Source of the DNA: Lampris incognitus
Taxonomy: Eukaryota; Chordata; Actinopteri; Lampriformes; Lampridae
Reading direction: 5' to 3'
NCBI RefSeq assembly: GCF_029633865.1
Contig: NC_079212.1
Coordinates: 80,382,672-80,446,671 of the forward strand
Length of the DNA: 64,000 nt
Below the pieces are notes generated by a model, which was given only the letters and a program-made list of their open reading frames with translations, did not search any database and had not been told where the DNA came from. Below, one piece after another: positions 55,426 to 64,000 of this stretch; positions within the stretch are counted from its first letter, which is position 1; each line of letters opens with the position of its first letter. A program made the translations under genes and the position numbers.

Positions 55426-56460
55426 GGTCAGCCAGGCTCTGCACTTGCTTCCACTCTACTTTAAAGAGATCTGCTTCCTCAAAGTTGCCTGGAGGAGGAG
55501 GTGTAAAACCTGTTTTGAGGGTCAGGAGCATTGCTGGGGTGAGGATGAGAGGTGATTCTGGATCCGATGACACTGTGATGAGAGGTCTTGCGTTCATGAC
55601 CGCCGCCACCTCAGCCACAGAAAAAATCCCAACTAACACAGGAAGTTATCATAAAACTCGTGTTATGAGAACTTCATGTGTCACTCGGGATTTTTTCTGT
55701 TCAAGCAGCATGTAGTCCAGAATACGACGGGCAATGCCGATCATGCGTTCCAACGCGCCACCCATGTGAGATGCGTGGGAGGATTAAACACCCAGATGCA
55801 ACTCTGTGTGCTCAGGTACTTCTCAACATTATTGAAGCTCTGACTTGTCTTGTCCATGTCCAGCTGTCAGAAGGCGCCGACAAAGTTCGTGCCACAGTCA
55901 GATCGTATCTGTTTTGCAGGGCCCCTGACTGCGAAGAACTTTCTTAAGGCGTTGATGAAGCTGCTGGCGCTCATTGCCTCGATCACTTCGATATGCACTG
56001 CCCTTGAACACATGCACGAAAACATCATGGCCCATCGTTTAGAGTTGGAGTGTCCTCCTCTTGTGCGACGTGAGACGATATCCCACGGCCCAAAGACGTT
56101 GACACCTACGTAGGTGAAGGGAGGCGCCACTTGCAGTCGTTTAGCTGGTAAATATGCCATTTGCTGATATTCGGTCTTTCCCCGTAACTTCCTACAGATG
56201 ACACACTTGAAAAGCAGTCTGCTGATACAGCGTTTTGCCCCTACCAGCCAGAATCCAGCGGCTTGAACAGCACCTTCAGTGAGGTGTCTTCCCTGATGTT
56301 TCATGGCTTCGTGATGGTGACACACCAGCAGCGCTGGGCCAGATGATGCCGGCCAGGGATGATTATGGGGTGAGTCTCGTCCGTGCTCAGACTTGACTGT
56401 CCTGTGCGACCTCCTACTCTCAGAAGTCCACCACAGTCTACCGCAGGGCACAACTTCCAC
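55425..56460 (-). pseudogene. BEL/Pao integrase, broken
   Basis: Zinc region HHHEAMKHQGRHLTEGAVQ with CVICRKLRGKT. The core has VGVNVFGPWDI (first aspartate replaced by asparagine), SRAVHIEVIE and RSDCGTNFVGA. After a frame break come EVAAVMNARPLITVSSDPES and KVEWKQVQSLAD, the typical BEL C-terminal block, where similarity ends at the junction. Confidence 0.82.
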
Positions 56461-56879
56461 AAGCTGCTAGAGGATGGGATGTTGAGCCCTGAAGACATGC
56501 ACTTGAGCTCTTCTGCATAGCAGTCGTTCTGGATACTCTTCACTATGCACACTTTGGCCTTCGTCAGCTCTTCCTCTGTAGGACAATCAGACGTGCCACC
56601 CCTGACACTTGTCTTGGACGGAGCAGGAGAAAGACCGAGCTACGTGAATCAGGTGCGCCACTGCTGTGATGAGGGTGCTGAACTCGGAGAAGCGTTCAAA
56701 GCATTGAGGGTGTACCACATTCCTGGTAACATGTGTGAGACCTGTCGTCACTTGGGGACGTACCTCAGAGTCGGAAGCAGGGTCGATGAGTATGTAAGTC
56801 TCTTGAGGTTCAAATGGGTGCAAGGATGCATTCTGTAGAAAGGCTGGTCCTGTAAACCATATTGTGCTGCTTAGGAGGC

Positions 56880-57940
56880 AGTCTTGAGCTAATGTCAGCT
56901 GGGTTCAGGTCGGTATGGACGTACTTCTACGGGCCAGAACATGGTGATTGATGGATACGCTGTACCCTATTATGCATAGAACCTCCTTGACCGGTTGTGG
57001 ATGTATCCTAGAACGACTTTGCTGTTCGTGTAGCATGTGATGTTGTCGAATGTCATGTCCATCTCTGTGACTATCATCTCAGCAATCTCCACTGCGAGTA
57101 CGGCCGCGCACAGTTCCAGTCTTGGGATTGTTAGGTCAGGCTTGGGAGTCAGCTTCGTCTTTCCAAAGACAGGGTTAGGGTTAGGGTCTTCATCGTGGTT
57201 CGTCACCTTAATTTAGGCTACAGCTGCGATCGCTTTCACTGATGCATCTGCGAAGACATAGACTTTTCTTCTTTGCGCGCCTGTGGTTGAGAAGGATGTG
57301 TAAGGGCATGGTACCTGGACTTCCTGTAAGTCGTGGAGTGACTCTCTCCATCTGGTCCACTGAGTCTTCATGTCTTTGGGGAGTGGTGAGTCCCAATTCT
57401 CTGCTTGTGTTGTGAGCTTTCTGAATATCAGCCTTCCTTGAGCACAGATTGGTGCAAGGAATACTAGGACGTCGTAAAGGCTATTTACTGTGGACAACAC
57501 CCCTCTGCGAGTAAAGGGCTTCTGGCTGTCTGCAATCTGGAACATTATGGTGTCTGTGCGCATATTCCAGGCCAATCCAAGACTACATTGGACGGGCAGG
57601 TCATCAACGAAGAGGTCCCAAGTCTTCGACATCCTTGCTGCGGTCCTCGGGTGGGAAGGCACCAATGACGGCAGGTTGATTTGATGCAATTTCGTGTAGC
57701 CTGAGGTCGGAAGCTGCAAGCATCTTCTGTGCTCTCCCGAGAACACTGATGGCCTCTTCCTCAGTGTCGTCATCCACGTAGAACTCGTGGTCGATGAGTT
57801 CTTTTGCATCACTGCCGTAGTCTGCCTCTGCTTCTTTAGCTGCTCTTCGTAAACCGTGTATAGCCACAGCAGGGGAGGGACTGTTGCCAAAGAGGTGGAC
57901 CCGCATCCTGAAGTCCACGAAGTCAGAGGTAAGGTCATTT
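56880..57940 (-). pseudogene. BEL/Pao RNase H and connection, broken
   Basis: SLGLAWNMRTDTIMFQI, then GVLSTVNSLYDVLVFLAP, the usual Pao block, and KVYVFADASVKAIAAVA with the first RNase H aspartate. After a frame break come TIPRLELCAAVLAVEIAEM and CYTNSKVVLGYIHNRSRRF with the later acidic positions (TNS where most have TDS). Confidence 0.8.
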
Positions 57941-58374
57941 TTCCTAAACCATAGGAAGCGGAGCAAGTCCCTGTGGTCTTCCTTCACCACGAAGCAGTGG
58001 AACATGTGTTCAATGTCAGCGGTGATGGCCACCCGATCCCTCCTGAACCTCATGTGTTAACCTAGCAGGCTGTTGTTAAGGTTAGGGCCTATGATCAGGA
58101 CATGGTTGAGTGACACTCCTTCACATGGCGCGCTGGAGTCGAAGACCACACGGATCTTGCTTGGCTTTTTGGATGGTACACGCCGAACAGGGGCAGGTAC
58201 CAGTACTCTTGTCCGTGTTGCAGAGGCAGTGCAACCTCTGCATGTTCTCTGCTGAACATGTTCTCCGTGAACTCCAGGAAGTGGGTCTTCATCTGTGGTT
58301 GTTTCTCCAGTGTGCGAAACTGTGGGAAACTGACGTGATGTCCGCGCTTGTATCTTGACCCAAAGGATATCCAC
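57604..58374 (-). pseudogene. BEL/Pao reverse transcriptase, broken
   Basis: RVVFDSSAPCEGVSLNHVL and NLNNSLLG (58057-58374), then RDRVAITADIEHMFHCFVV with the first catalytic aspartate, FGNSPSPAVAIHGLRRAA and the catalytic EFYVDDDTEEEA (57604-58053). A stop separates the two pieces. The FYVDD motif is the Pao form of YxDD and is intact. Confidence 0.88.
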
Positions 58375-58664
58375 TTCTCTTGTATGTTGTGTGGGAGTTT
58401 CTCAACAATTGGATTAACTCCTCTAGAGGTGTCCGGCAGGCCTGGGAGGTAGCCATCTTGCTTAGCGGCTTCCACCTCTGACAGCAGGTCTAGATCCAGG
58501 AGTCTCTGTGGATCTTTCATTGTGACTTTGTGGAAGCTTTCCAGCTTGCTAAAGAGAGCCTGTTTGACGGCCTCGAGTGAGGCAAATGTTTCATCGAGCC
58601 ACTCCCATGCCATCGCCAGTCCAGTGGGTGGATCTCTGATGTTGACTGCTCTAATTCTTCTCAC
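58095..58664 (-). pseudogene. BEL/Pao gag-RT fusion by internal deletion
   Basis: The frame starts in Gag (IRAVNIRDPPTGLAMAWEWL, SYKRG-type end of the Gag domain) and at about 58325 passes without a stop into RT (LEKQPQMKTHFLEF, EYWYLPLFGVYHPK). In intact relatives a zinc finger and the aspartic protease lie between. The roughly kilobase-sized missing part was probably removed by an in-frame deletion. Confidence 0.7.
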
Positions 58665-59509
58665 CTGTTCTGTTGAATCATTTCCTAACTACTCACTTAG
58701 CAGGTGAAGTTATTCTCCATCAGTCAGGTTAGCGCTTTGGAACGAGGTTTTCCAGGCCCAGTAGTTCATTGGCTGGTCATCATATGTGGTGAGCCCTGAG
58801 GTCACCAGGCTGCTGTGGGCAAGGTATGTGGTGAGATCGTTGGTGATTTGAGAGTGGCCATATCTAGGTTCATGGGGTGTCCCGTGTACAGACCGATGAA
58901 CAGGAAACGGTGACTGCTGATTGGTGCTCTGATCGCTAGGTTCATAGTGCGCCCTGTGTACAGACCGTTGAAAAGGAAATGGTGACTGTGTCCCACTATG
59001 CCGAGGAGTCTGAGTCATGTAATGAGGCGTAGTGTAGGCAGAAGCGGCAGCTTGTGTTTGGTAGATATTGTGTGGGTGAGATACTGTTGGCTTAACTTTA
59101 TCTCTCTTCATTTTAGTTGGCAGTTCATATGCACACATACTGGATTGCTCTGACACGTAGGCAGCAGTACACTGGTATTGTCTGTTTTGCAGGGCTAGAC
59201 TGGAGGCTTCGCTGCGGACTTCCATATCTGACTCTAATAAACCAGCCTGCAATGTGTTTGCCTCTGCTAGGGCAGCATCCATTTCCTTTTCATCTTTAAT
59301 GCGTCAAGAGTGGCTTGAATATGTGCCTGCTCAACCTTCAGTTCAATTTCCCTTTTTGAATGTGCTACTCTAGCCTATGCTGCTTCGGCTTATGCTTTTG
59401 CTATGGCAACTGCTAATTAAGCTTTTGCGCTACTTGATGAACGAGATGACCGTGAGCTCGTAGAGTGCTCATCTTCATTTCTTTTATTTGTGTTGTTAGG
59501 TCCTTCCAT
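58665..59509 (-). pseudogene. BEL/Pao gag N-terminal part, broken
   Basis: ATG at 59509 (MEGPNNTNKRNEDEHSTSSR). A helical alanine/arginine-type stretch with three stops and ELKVEQAHIQATLDALKMKR follow. Then comes MDAALAEANTLQAGL and a proline/serine/histidine-rich linker with two diverged copies of an SPFP-RSVH block. The end QPMNYWAWKTSFQSA starts the conserved Pao Gag domain. Confidence 0.75.
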
Positions 59510-59532
59510 TATGCCTTAATGTTTTGATACCA

Positions 59533-59989
59533 GAATAGTTAAGCTGGCATGAATGCTGTCTGGGAGTCTGGGTGTTAGCCACTTAGCTCTTGGATGTGTA
59601 GCTCTGCTGGAAGGCTGTCCTCCTCTCCACTGCTAGCTGTGTTGCCGTCTTTTCACCGTGTAGGTCTTGCTAGCTATTTGGTGCTAGCTACATCCCACCC
59701 GATAAACACTTCCAAAAAAAAGATGACACACGGAGATTCTCTTCCATCAACTTTAGTTGGAAACTTGTGAAACTGTAACACAATCCAGACACTGTATCAG
59801 AAATGCATGCAGCATTACAGCTAGCAACAGAAATGCGACATCACGGCTAACATAAGAATATAGAGCTAACGGAGCTAGTCTGGTCTAACTTAGCTACATG
59901 ACGTCACACTGGAGTAGGTAGCCTCGCGTGCGTCAATTTAAACAATAACCAACCATGGCTATATACTATCACAAGAGGGCGCTATGACA
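59533..59989 (-). repeat. BEL/Pao 5' LTR (borders approximate)
   Basis: The region between the primer site and the Gypsy protease. On the minus strand it begins TGTCATAGCGCC or TGTGATAGTATA (alternative starts at 59989 and 59973). No second LTR is present to fix the ends. Confidence 0.5.
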
Positions 59990-60457
59990 TGCGATAAACA
60001 TACAGCTAAACTCATGAGGCAGAACAGCGCACTCGCCTGGAAATTTGCCTATGCCTTGAAATACATCTGCGTACTCCTCCAGTATGCTCTGTGAGCCAAT
60101 GTGTGTTCCCTCATTTTCCTCATTCACAGCCATCACTATTTTGACTAAGTTTAGATCACGACATGATCTCATTGCTAGGACCGGCGGGGCATTGGTGTCG
60201 ACAATGTAGAAATCTAGCAACGTTAAGCTGTCCTTGTATCGATATTTTAACTGGCATGTGCCTGTCACGCTCAGTGCTCTTCCCCCGTATTCAGTGAGCT
60301 TATGTGCTGCTGGTTTCAGTGCAATGTTCTTGAACAGTGTGTGAAATAGGTTTGCTGGAATGGTGTTGGCCTGTGCCCCAGTGTCCAATTTGAATTTTTG
60401 TGGAGGTGAGCCAATTCCTACCTCTACATAAGCCTGCCCATTGCTTTTGCCATTGTT
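59990..60457 (-). pseudogene. Gypsy protease, truncated
   Basis: In frame with the gag upstream of it, separated by one TAG at 60458-60460. FKLDTGAQANTIPANLF carries the catalytic D-T-G. YRYKDSLTLLDFYIVDTNAP and GIGKFPGE follow; the latter normally leads to RT, which is missing here. Confidence 0.82.
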
Positions 60458-61291
60458 CTATATTGTGATGCTGTCTAGTTCTGTCTGCTCTTCGTCGGTG
60501 TTCTCTCTGACAGTGTGCACTGTACTGCGGTAAGGTTTTGTCTGTGGTGGGAATTCTGATTTGCATGCTTTTGCAAAATGATTGAATTTTTGGCATGTAA
60601 TGCATTGTTTCCCCTTGGCTGGGCATACAACTTTGGCACTATGTTGCCCTTCACAGTGGCTACATGCTCTGTTTGCTGTGATGCTTTCTCTTTGCTTTGT
60701 AGCTTTTTGTGCTGTTTCTAGTCTGTATGATTTCCTGCTTACAGTATGCACAGTGTCGTGGCCGCTCTGGTCTTTGCTATGGCCCATAGTCTTTAGCTGT
60801 TGCTGTGCTAGCTCATGTGAACATGCAATGTCTATGGCCCTTTCCAGCGTGAGCTCTGCACCCTGGCTGAGTAGTTGTTCTCGCACACGGGGTGAGTTCG
60901 TGGCGAACACAATGCGGTCCCGGACCGTTTCCTCGCTGTTCGGGTAGCCGCAGTCTTTTCCCAACAGTTTTAGTTCTGTTACAACTTGCTCGAACGATTC
61001 GCGCTCACCCTGCATTTTTTTTTCATGAAATTTATACCTGGCATAAATGGGGTTAGCCTTTGGTGTGATATACTCTGTGTACTTATCGTAACACGGGTTA
61101 AGCTTCCTGGCTTCTTCTCCCGTGAGCATCCAGGTGTTGTGCACACCACGTCCGTTTTCCCCGATCCATAACAGGAGGTAACTGCACTGCTCCTCCTCGT
61201 CCTTATCACGCAGGGGGCCTGTGAACAGCAACTCGGTGTGCTGCCGGAATCGTCTCCATGCTTCGGGTAAATTCGCCGAATCCCAGTCCAT
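60458..61291 (-). CDS. Gypsy Gag, intact 277-codon frame
   Basis: Starts MDWDSANLPEAWRRFRQH and includes the capsid-like region (YARYKFHEKKMQGERESFEQ). Two zinc knuckles follow: CSHCEGQHSAKVVC and CITCQKFNHFAKAC. It ends at TAG after DEEQTELDSITI. The stop separates Gag from the in-frame protease and could be either a readthrough site or a mutation. No frameshift is seen in the whole frame. Confidence 0.88.
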   Translation of the reverse strand: MDWDSANLPEAWRRFRQHTELLFTGPLRDKDEEEQCSYLLLWIGENGRGVHNTWMLTGEEARKLNPCYDKYTEYITPKANPIYARYKFHEKKMQGERESFEQVVTELKLLGKDCGYPNSEETVRDRIVFATNSPRVREQLLSQGAELTLERAIDIACSHELAQQQLKTMGHSKDQSGHDTVHTVSRKSYRLETAQKATKQRESITANRACSHCEGQHSAKVVCPAKGKQCITCQKFNHFAKACKSEFPPQTKPYRSTVHTVRENTDEEQTELDSITI

Positions 61292-61350
61292 CCGTGGAGC
61301 TGGAACGCCACAAGAGTCAGTTTTCTCGGCGACGTGTGGGTAGTCAAACC

Positions 61351-61365
61351 TCTACTCTGACACCA
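61351..61365 (-). other. Primer-binding site
   Basis: On the minus strand TGGTGTCAGAGTAGA begins right at the LTR end. TGGTGTCAG complements the 3' CTGACACCA end of tRNA-Leu(CAG) as recalled; the match beyond nine bases is poor. Confidence 0.6.
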
Positions 61366-61562
61366 TGTAGTATTTGCCCTGTGGCACAATTATAAACTTA
61401 AAATAATAAATGCATTTTCCGGCTCAGCGCTGTGTTAATTCATTCCACCATCTTGGATCACATACAAGAGTGCTCCAATATCGCGGGACTTGCCGAAGTC
61501 ACTATTCTATGGCAAGCTGTAAGGTACAGAGGTCATGCTGAATAGCACATCAGAATGTTACA
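61366..61562 (-). repeat. Third Gypsy 5' LTR, 197 bp
   Basis: On the minus strand it runs TGTAACATTCTGATG to GGGCAAATACTACA, with TG/CA ends. The outer border is inferred from the TG end only. Confidence 0.7.
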
Positions 61563-62442
61563 ATGGTCAGTATCTCAAGGCGCAGCCAAGGTGAGGTGTG
61601 TGTCCGTTTTGGGAACCTCAGAATTGCATCTCTGCTCTTCGTAGATGATGTGGTTTTGTTGGCTTCATCAGAACGCGACCTCCAGCGCGCACTGGGGCAG
61701 TTTGCAGCTGAGTGTGAAATGGCCGGGATGAGAGTCAGCACCTCCAAGTCTGAGGCCGTGGTTCTCTACTGGAAAATGGTGGATTGCTCCCTCTGGGTTG
61801 GGGATGACTTGTTGCCTCAAGCGAAGGAGTTCAAGTATCTCAGGGGTCTTTTTCACGAGTGAGGGTAGGACGGAGTTGGAGATGGACAGGCGGATTGGTG
61901 CAGCATCAGTAGTAATGCGGATGGTGTACTGGACCATTGTGGTGAAAACGGAGCTGAGCCGGGAGGCAAAGCTCTCAATTTACCGGTCAATCTTCATTCC
62001 AACCCTCACCTATGGTCATGAGCTTTGGGCAGTGACCGAAAGAGTGAGATCGTGGATACAAGCGGCTGAAATAAGTTTCCTACGTAGGGTGTCTGGGCTC
62101 AGCCTTAGAGACAGGGTGAGGAGCTTGGACATCCGGAGGGAGCTTGGAGTAGAGCCACTGGTCCTTCACGTCGAAAGGAGCCAGTTGAGGTGGTTCGGGC
62201 ATCTGATTAGGATTCCTCCTGGGCGCCTTCCTTTGGGGGTTTACCGGGCATGGCCAACTGGGAGGAGACCCCGGAGTAGACCCATAACTCGCTGGAGGGA
62301 CTATATGTCCAATCTGGCCTGGGAACGCCTTGGGATTCCTCAGGAGGAGCTGGAGGGACGTCTGGAGTGCCATACTTAGCTTGCTGCCACTGCAACTCTA
62401 CCCCAGAGAAGAGATTGAAGATGAATGGATGAATGAATGAAT
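61563..62442 (+). mobile_element. LINE 3' fragment with C-terminal RT region
   Basis: Two frames, joined by a shift near 61840, encode the catalytic SLLFVDDVVLLAS, then DRRIGAASVVMRMVYWT, LSIYRSIFIPTLTYGHEL, LRWFGHLIRIPPGRLP and RRPRSRPITRWRDYM. The 3' end is a short UTR and a (GAAT)n tail. This family is common in teleosts; I think it is RTE-X-like but the clade is uncertain. Confidence 0.8.
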
Positions 62443-62572
62443 GACCCACACTTGTTCAGTCCGAATGACATCTCGATGTCGTCGCTGTAGATCCTTTTGA
62501 GGTGGATCGGTGAGTCGATGTCTCACTCATTCCTAACATATAGCTTTTTGTCATCTATACTTAGCACAAACA

Positions 62573-63257
62573 GTAAGGAAATTTGTGTTTGGTAGATTAT
62601 TTCTTTGTCGTTGAAGGCACCCAGGAGGCATCCTAATCAGATGCTCGAACCACCTCAACTGGCTCCCTTCGACGCGAAGGAGCAGCGGCTCTACTCCAAT
62701 CTCCCTCCAGATGTCCAAGCTCCTCACCCTATCTCTAAGGATGTTGAATATGGAGCTGCAAGGAAAGAGGAAAAGAGGAAGGCCAAAGAGGAGGTTTATG
62801 GCTGTGGTGAGGGAGGACATGCAGGTGGCTGGTGTGACAGAGGAAGACGCAGAAGACAGGAAGAAATGGAAACGGATGATCCGCTGTGGCGACCCCTAAC
62901 GGGAGCAGCCGAAAGTAGTAGTAGTAGTAGATTATTCCTTTGTTGTAACAATGCTTCTTGGCAATAAATCTTATAGCGTTGGAAAGCCTGTTTATTTCCC
63001 TTTTAAATGGTGCCACATGTGTAAGGAACATGCATTTGTGGGATGAGCAGCAGAGCTGAGTATGTGGGTTGCGCCCATGAAAAATTTGCCAAATCTTCTC
63101 TGCAAATGCCAAACAGCTTATTTTGCTGTTGCTATTGACTCTTGTTTTGAGCTTCTGGTATCCCAGGTGCTGACAATCCGGTGCCTGATATAAGATTTAT
63201 TGCCAAGAAGCATTGTTACAACAAAGACATAATCTACCAAACACACATTTCCTTACT
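62573..63257. mobile_element. Inverted-repeat (foldback/MITE-like) element, interrupted
   Basis: The outer arm GTAAGGAAATTTGTGTTTGG (62573) continues, after an insertion, as TGTTGTAACAATGCTTCTTG to AATCTTATA (about 62941-62975). The complete reverse complement is at 63189-63257. The centre (62976-63188) is non-coding. Confidence 0.82.
62612..62928. mobile_element. Chimeric LINE insertion: antisense RT piece plus RTE 3' end
   Basis: Flanked by near-identical AGATTATTTCTTTGTCGT (62594-62611) and AGATTATTCCTTTGTTGT (62929-62946). The left part (to about 62734) is the reverse complement of the LINE C-terminal region seen at 62100-62215. The right part is the RTE 3' end with its (AGT)n tail. Both moved as one unit, as expected from template switching or twin priming. 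Confidence 0.8.
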
Positions 63258-63344
63258 TTTTGATGGTTACCTGTTTGATTGTATTTGAGTTGGCCTCTAG
63301 TGTTGTTTTCCACTGCCGTATTGAATTCATGTGTGTGTGTTGGC

Positions 63345-63480
63345 ATTGTGGTGGCCTGGCAGCCTGTCCAGGTTGTCTCCCCGCCTGCCGCCCAATGACT
63401 GTTTGGATAGGCTCCAGCAGCTCCGCGAACCTGAGAGCAGGATAAGCGGTTCAGATAATGGATGGATGGATAGATGGAAG
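63345..63480 (+). mobile_element. SINE 3' fragment
   Basis: CTCCCCGCCTGCCGCCCAAT to GGATAAGCGG and a GGATGGATGG tail, the same family as at 47031. Confidence 0.85.
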
Positions 63481-63489
63481 GAAGGATGG

Positions 63490-63553
<64 letters not shown>
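63490..63553. repeat. (TG)n microsatellite
   Basis: About 32 TG units following the SINE tail. Confidence 0.97.
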
Positions 63554-63556
<3 letters not shown>

Positions 63557-63561
63557 ATATA

Positions 63562-64000
63562 CAGTGGGGAAAATAAATATTTGACCCCTTGCTGATTTTG
63601 TAGGTTTGCCCACTTACAAAGAATGCAACAGTCTATAATTTTAATCATATGTACATTTTAACAGTGAGAGACGGAATCCCAAGGAAAATTCCAGAAAATC
63701 ACATCATATGAATTTATAAAAATTAATAACCACCTGATTTAGAAAAATAAGTATCTGATCCCCCACCAAACAGCAAGTATTCTGGCTCCCACAAACCAGT
63801 TAGTTTTTCTTTAAGATGCACCCCCAATCCCAACTAATTACCCACATAAAATAAACCTGCATCACCTTGTTACCTGTATAAAAGACACCTGTCCACACCC
63901 AATCAATCAGATTTCAACATCTCCACCATGGGCAAGACCAAAGAGCTGGCACATATACAGGCCTGTCTGAAGTTCGCCAATGAACACTTGGATGACTCAG
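63562..64000 (+). mobile_element. Tc1-like transposon, left end, internally deleted
   Basis: TA then CAGTGGGGAAAATAAATATT is a classic Tc1-like terminus. The transposase ATG is at 63928, but MGKTKEL is followed directly by HIQACLKFANEHLDD, which normally lies over a hundred residues later. The DNA-binding domain is therefore deleted. The element runs off the window. Confidence 0.85.

Larger units (their letters stand above)
55425..59989 (-). mobile_element. BEL/Pao LTR retrotransposon, decayed
   Basis: Minus-strand element with a 5' LTR (about 59533-59989), primer-site-like TGGTATCAAAAC (59521-59532), gag, RT, RNase H and integrase; it ends inside the integrase-to-C-terminus region with no 3' LTR. 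The RT motif FYVDD and the Gag/Pol sequences are of Pao type. Many frameshifts and stops, plus an internal deletion that removes the protease, make it clearly dead. Confidence 0.88.
59990..61562 (-). mobile_element. Third Gypsy element, 5' half only
   Basis: Minus-strand LTR (61366-61562), primer site (61351-61365), leader, gag and protease; truncated by the BEL LTR just after the protease. It is a relative of, but different from, the element at 1-4829. Confidence 0.88.

Overview
The window is nuclear DNA of a ray-finned fish, most likely a teleost. It carries a recognisable nab2 gene (EGR-binding corepressor) with vertebrate-style introns. The rest is mostly fish-type mobile DNA: Ty3/Gypsy including a sushi-like chromovirus, BEL/Pao, RTE, L2 and R4/Dong LINEs, Tc1-like elements, tRNA-derived SINEs with a GGATGGATGG-type tail, and long dinucleotide microsatellites. 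Nothing here is bacterial or viral in gene organisation, and no species can be named.

Layout. 1-4829: minus-strand Ty3/Gypsy element with both LTRs (the left one cut by the window edge), gag and pol. 4830-10990: relics of a THAP/HTH/DDE-type DNA transposon with a possible YqaJ-exonuclease partner, mixed with a candidate solo LTR and a short RTE-derived element. 10994-17781: the most interesting item, a nearly intact 6.8-kb DNA transposon with roughly 550-bp terminal inverted repeats, a 3-bp target duplication (TCT), and one very large coding region (about 1,550 codons) interrupted by one stop and one frameshift. Its protein has two N-terminal zinc-finger-like units, a nuclease-like acidic region and a C-terminal eight-cysteine motif. 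It fits my recollection of the Academ superfamily. 18721-19421: a frame-preserving 18-bp minisatellite. 19515-21735: R4/Dong-type LINE (minus). 23600-26310: L2-type LINE (plus). 27580-30711: RTE LINE (plus). 32-36 kb: Tc1 relic, SINEs, a LINE-derived tandem repeat and an unidentified candidate exon pair.

36869-46500: nab2 on the minus strand. Five coding exons were placed with consistent splice phases, plus a probable non-coding first exon; the last coding exon was not found. Its third intron holds three layers of insertion: a LINE, split by a Tc1-like transposon (39478-41522, TA duplication), itself split by a SINE (40348-40738, 16-bp duplication).

47-64 kb: an oppositely oriented SINE pair, then a nested retroelement block. 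A plus-strand Gypsy (LTR at 48567) has its gag split by a complete 5.6-kb sushi-like chromovirus (49039-54637, duplication GATGG). It abuts a decayed BEL/Pao element (55425-59989, minus) and the 5' half of a third Gypsy (to 61562, minus). LINE fragments, an inverted-repeat element carrying a chimeric LINE insertion, a SINE tail and the start of another Tc1-like element close the window.

Apart from nab2, and perhaps the unassigned exon-like segments, coding potential here serves mobile elements, and most of these copies carry disabling lesions. All calls rest on reading the sequence and on recalled family features; no database search was run.
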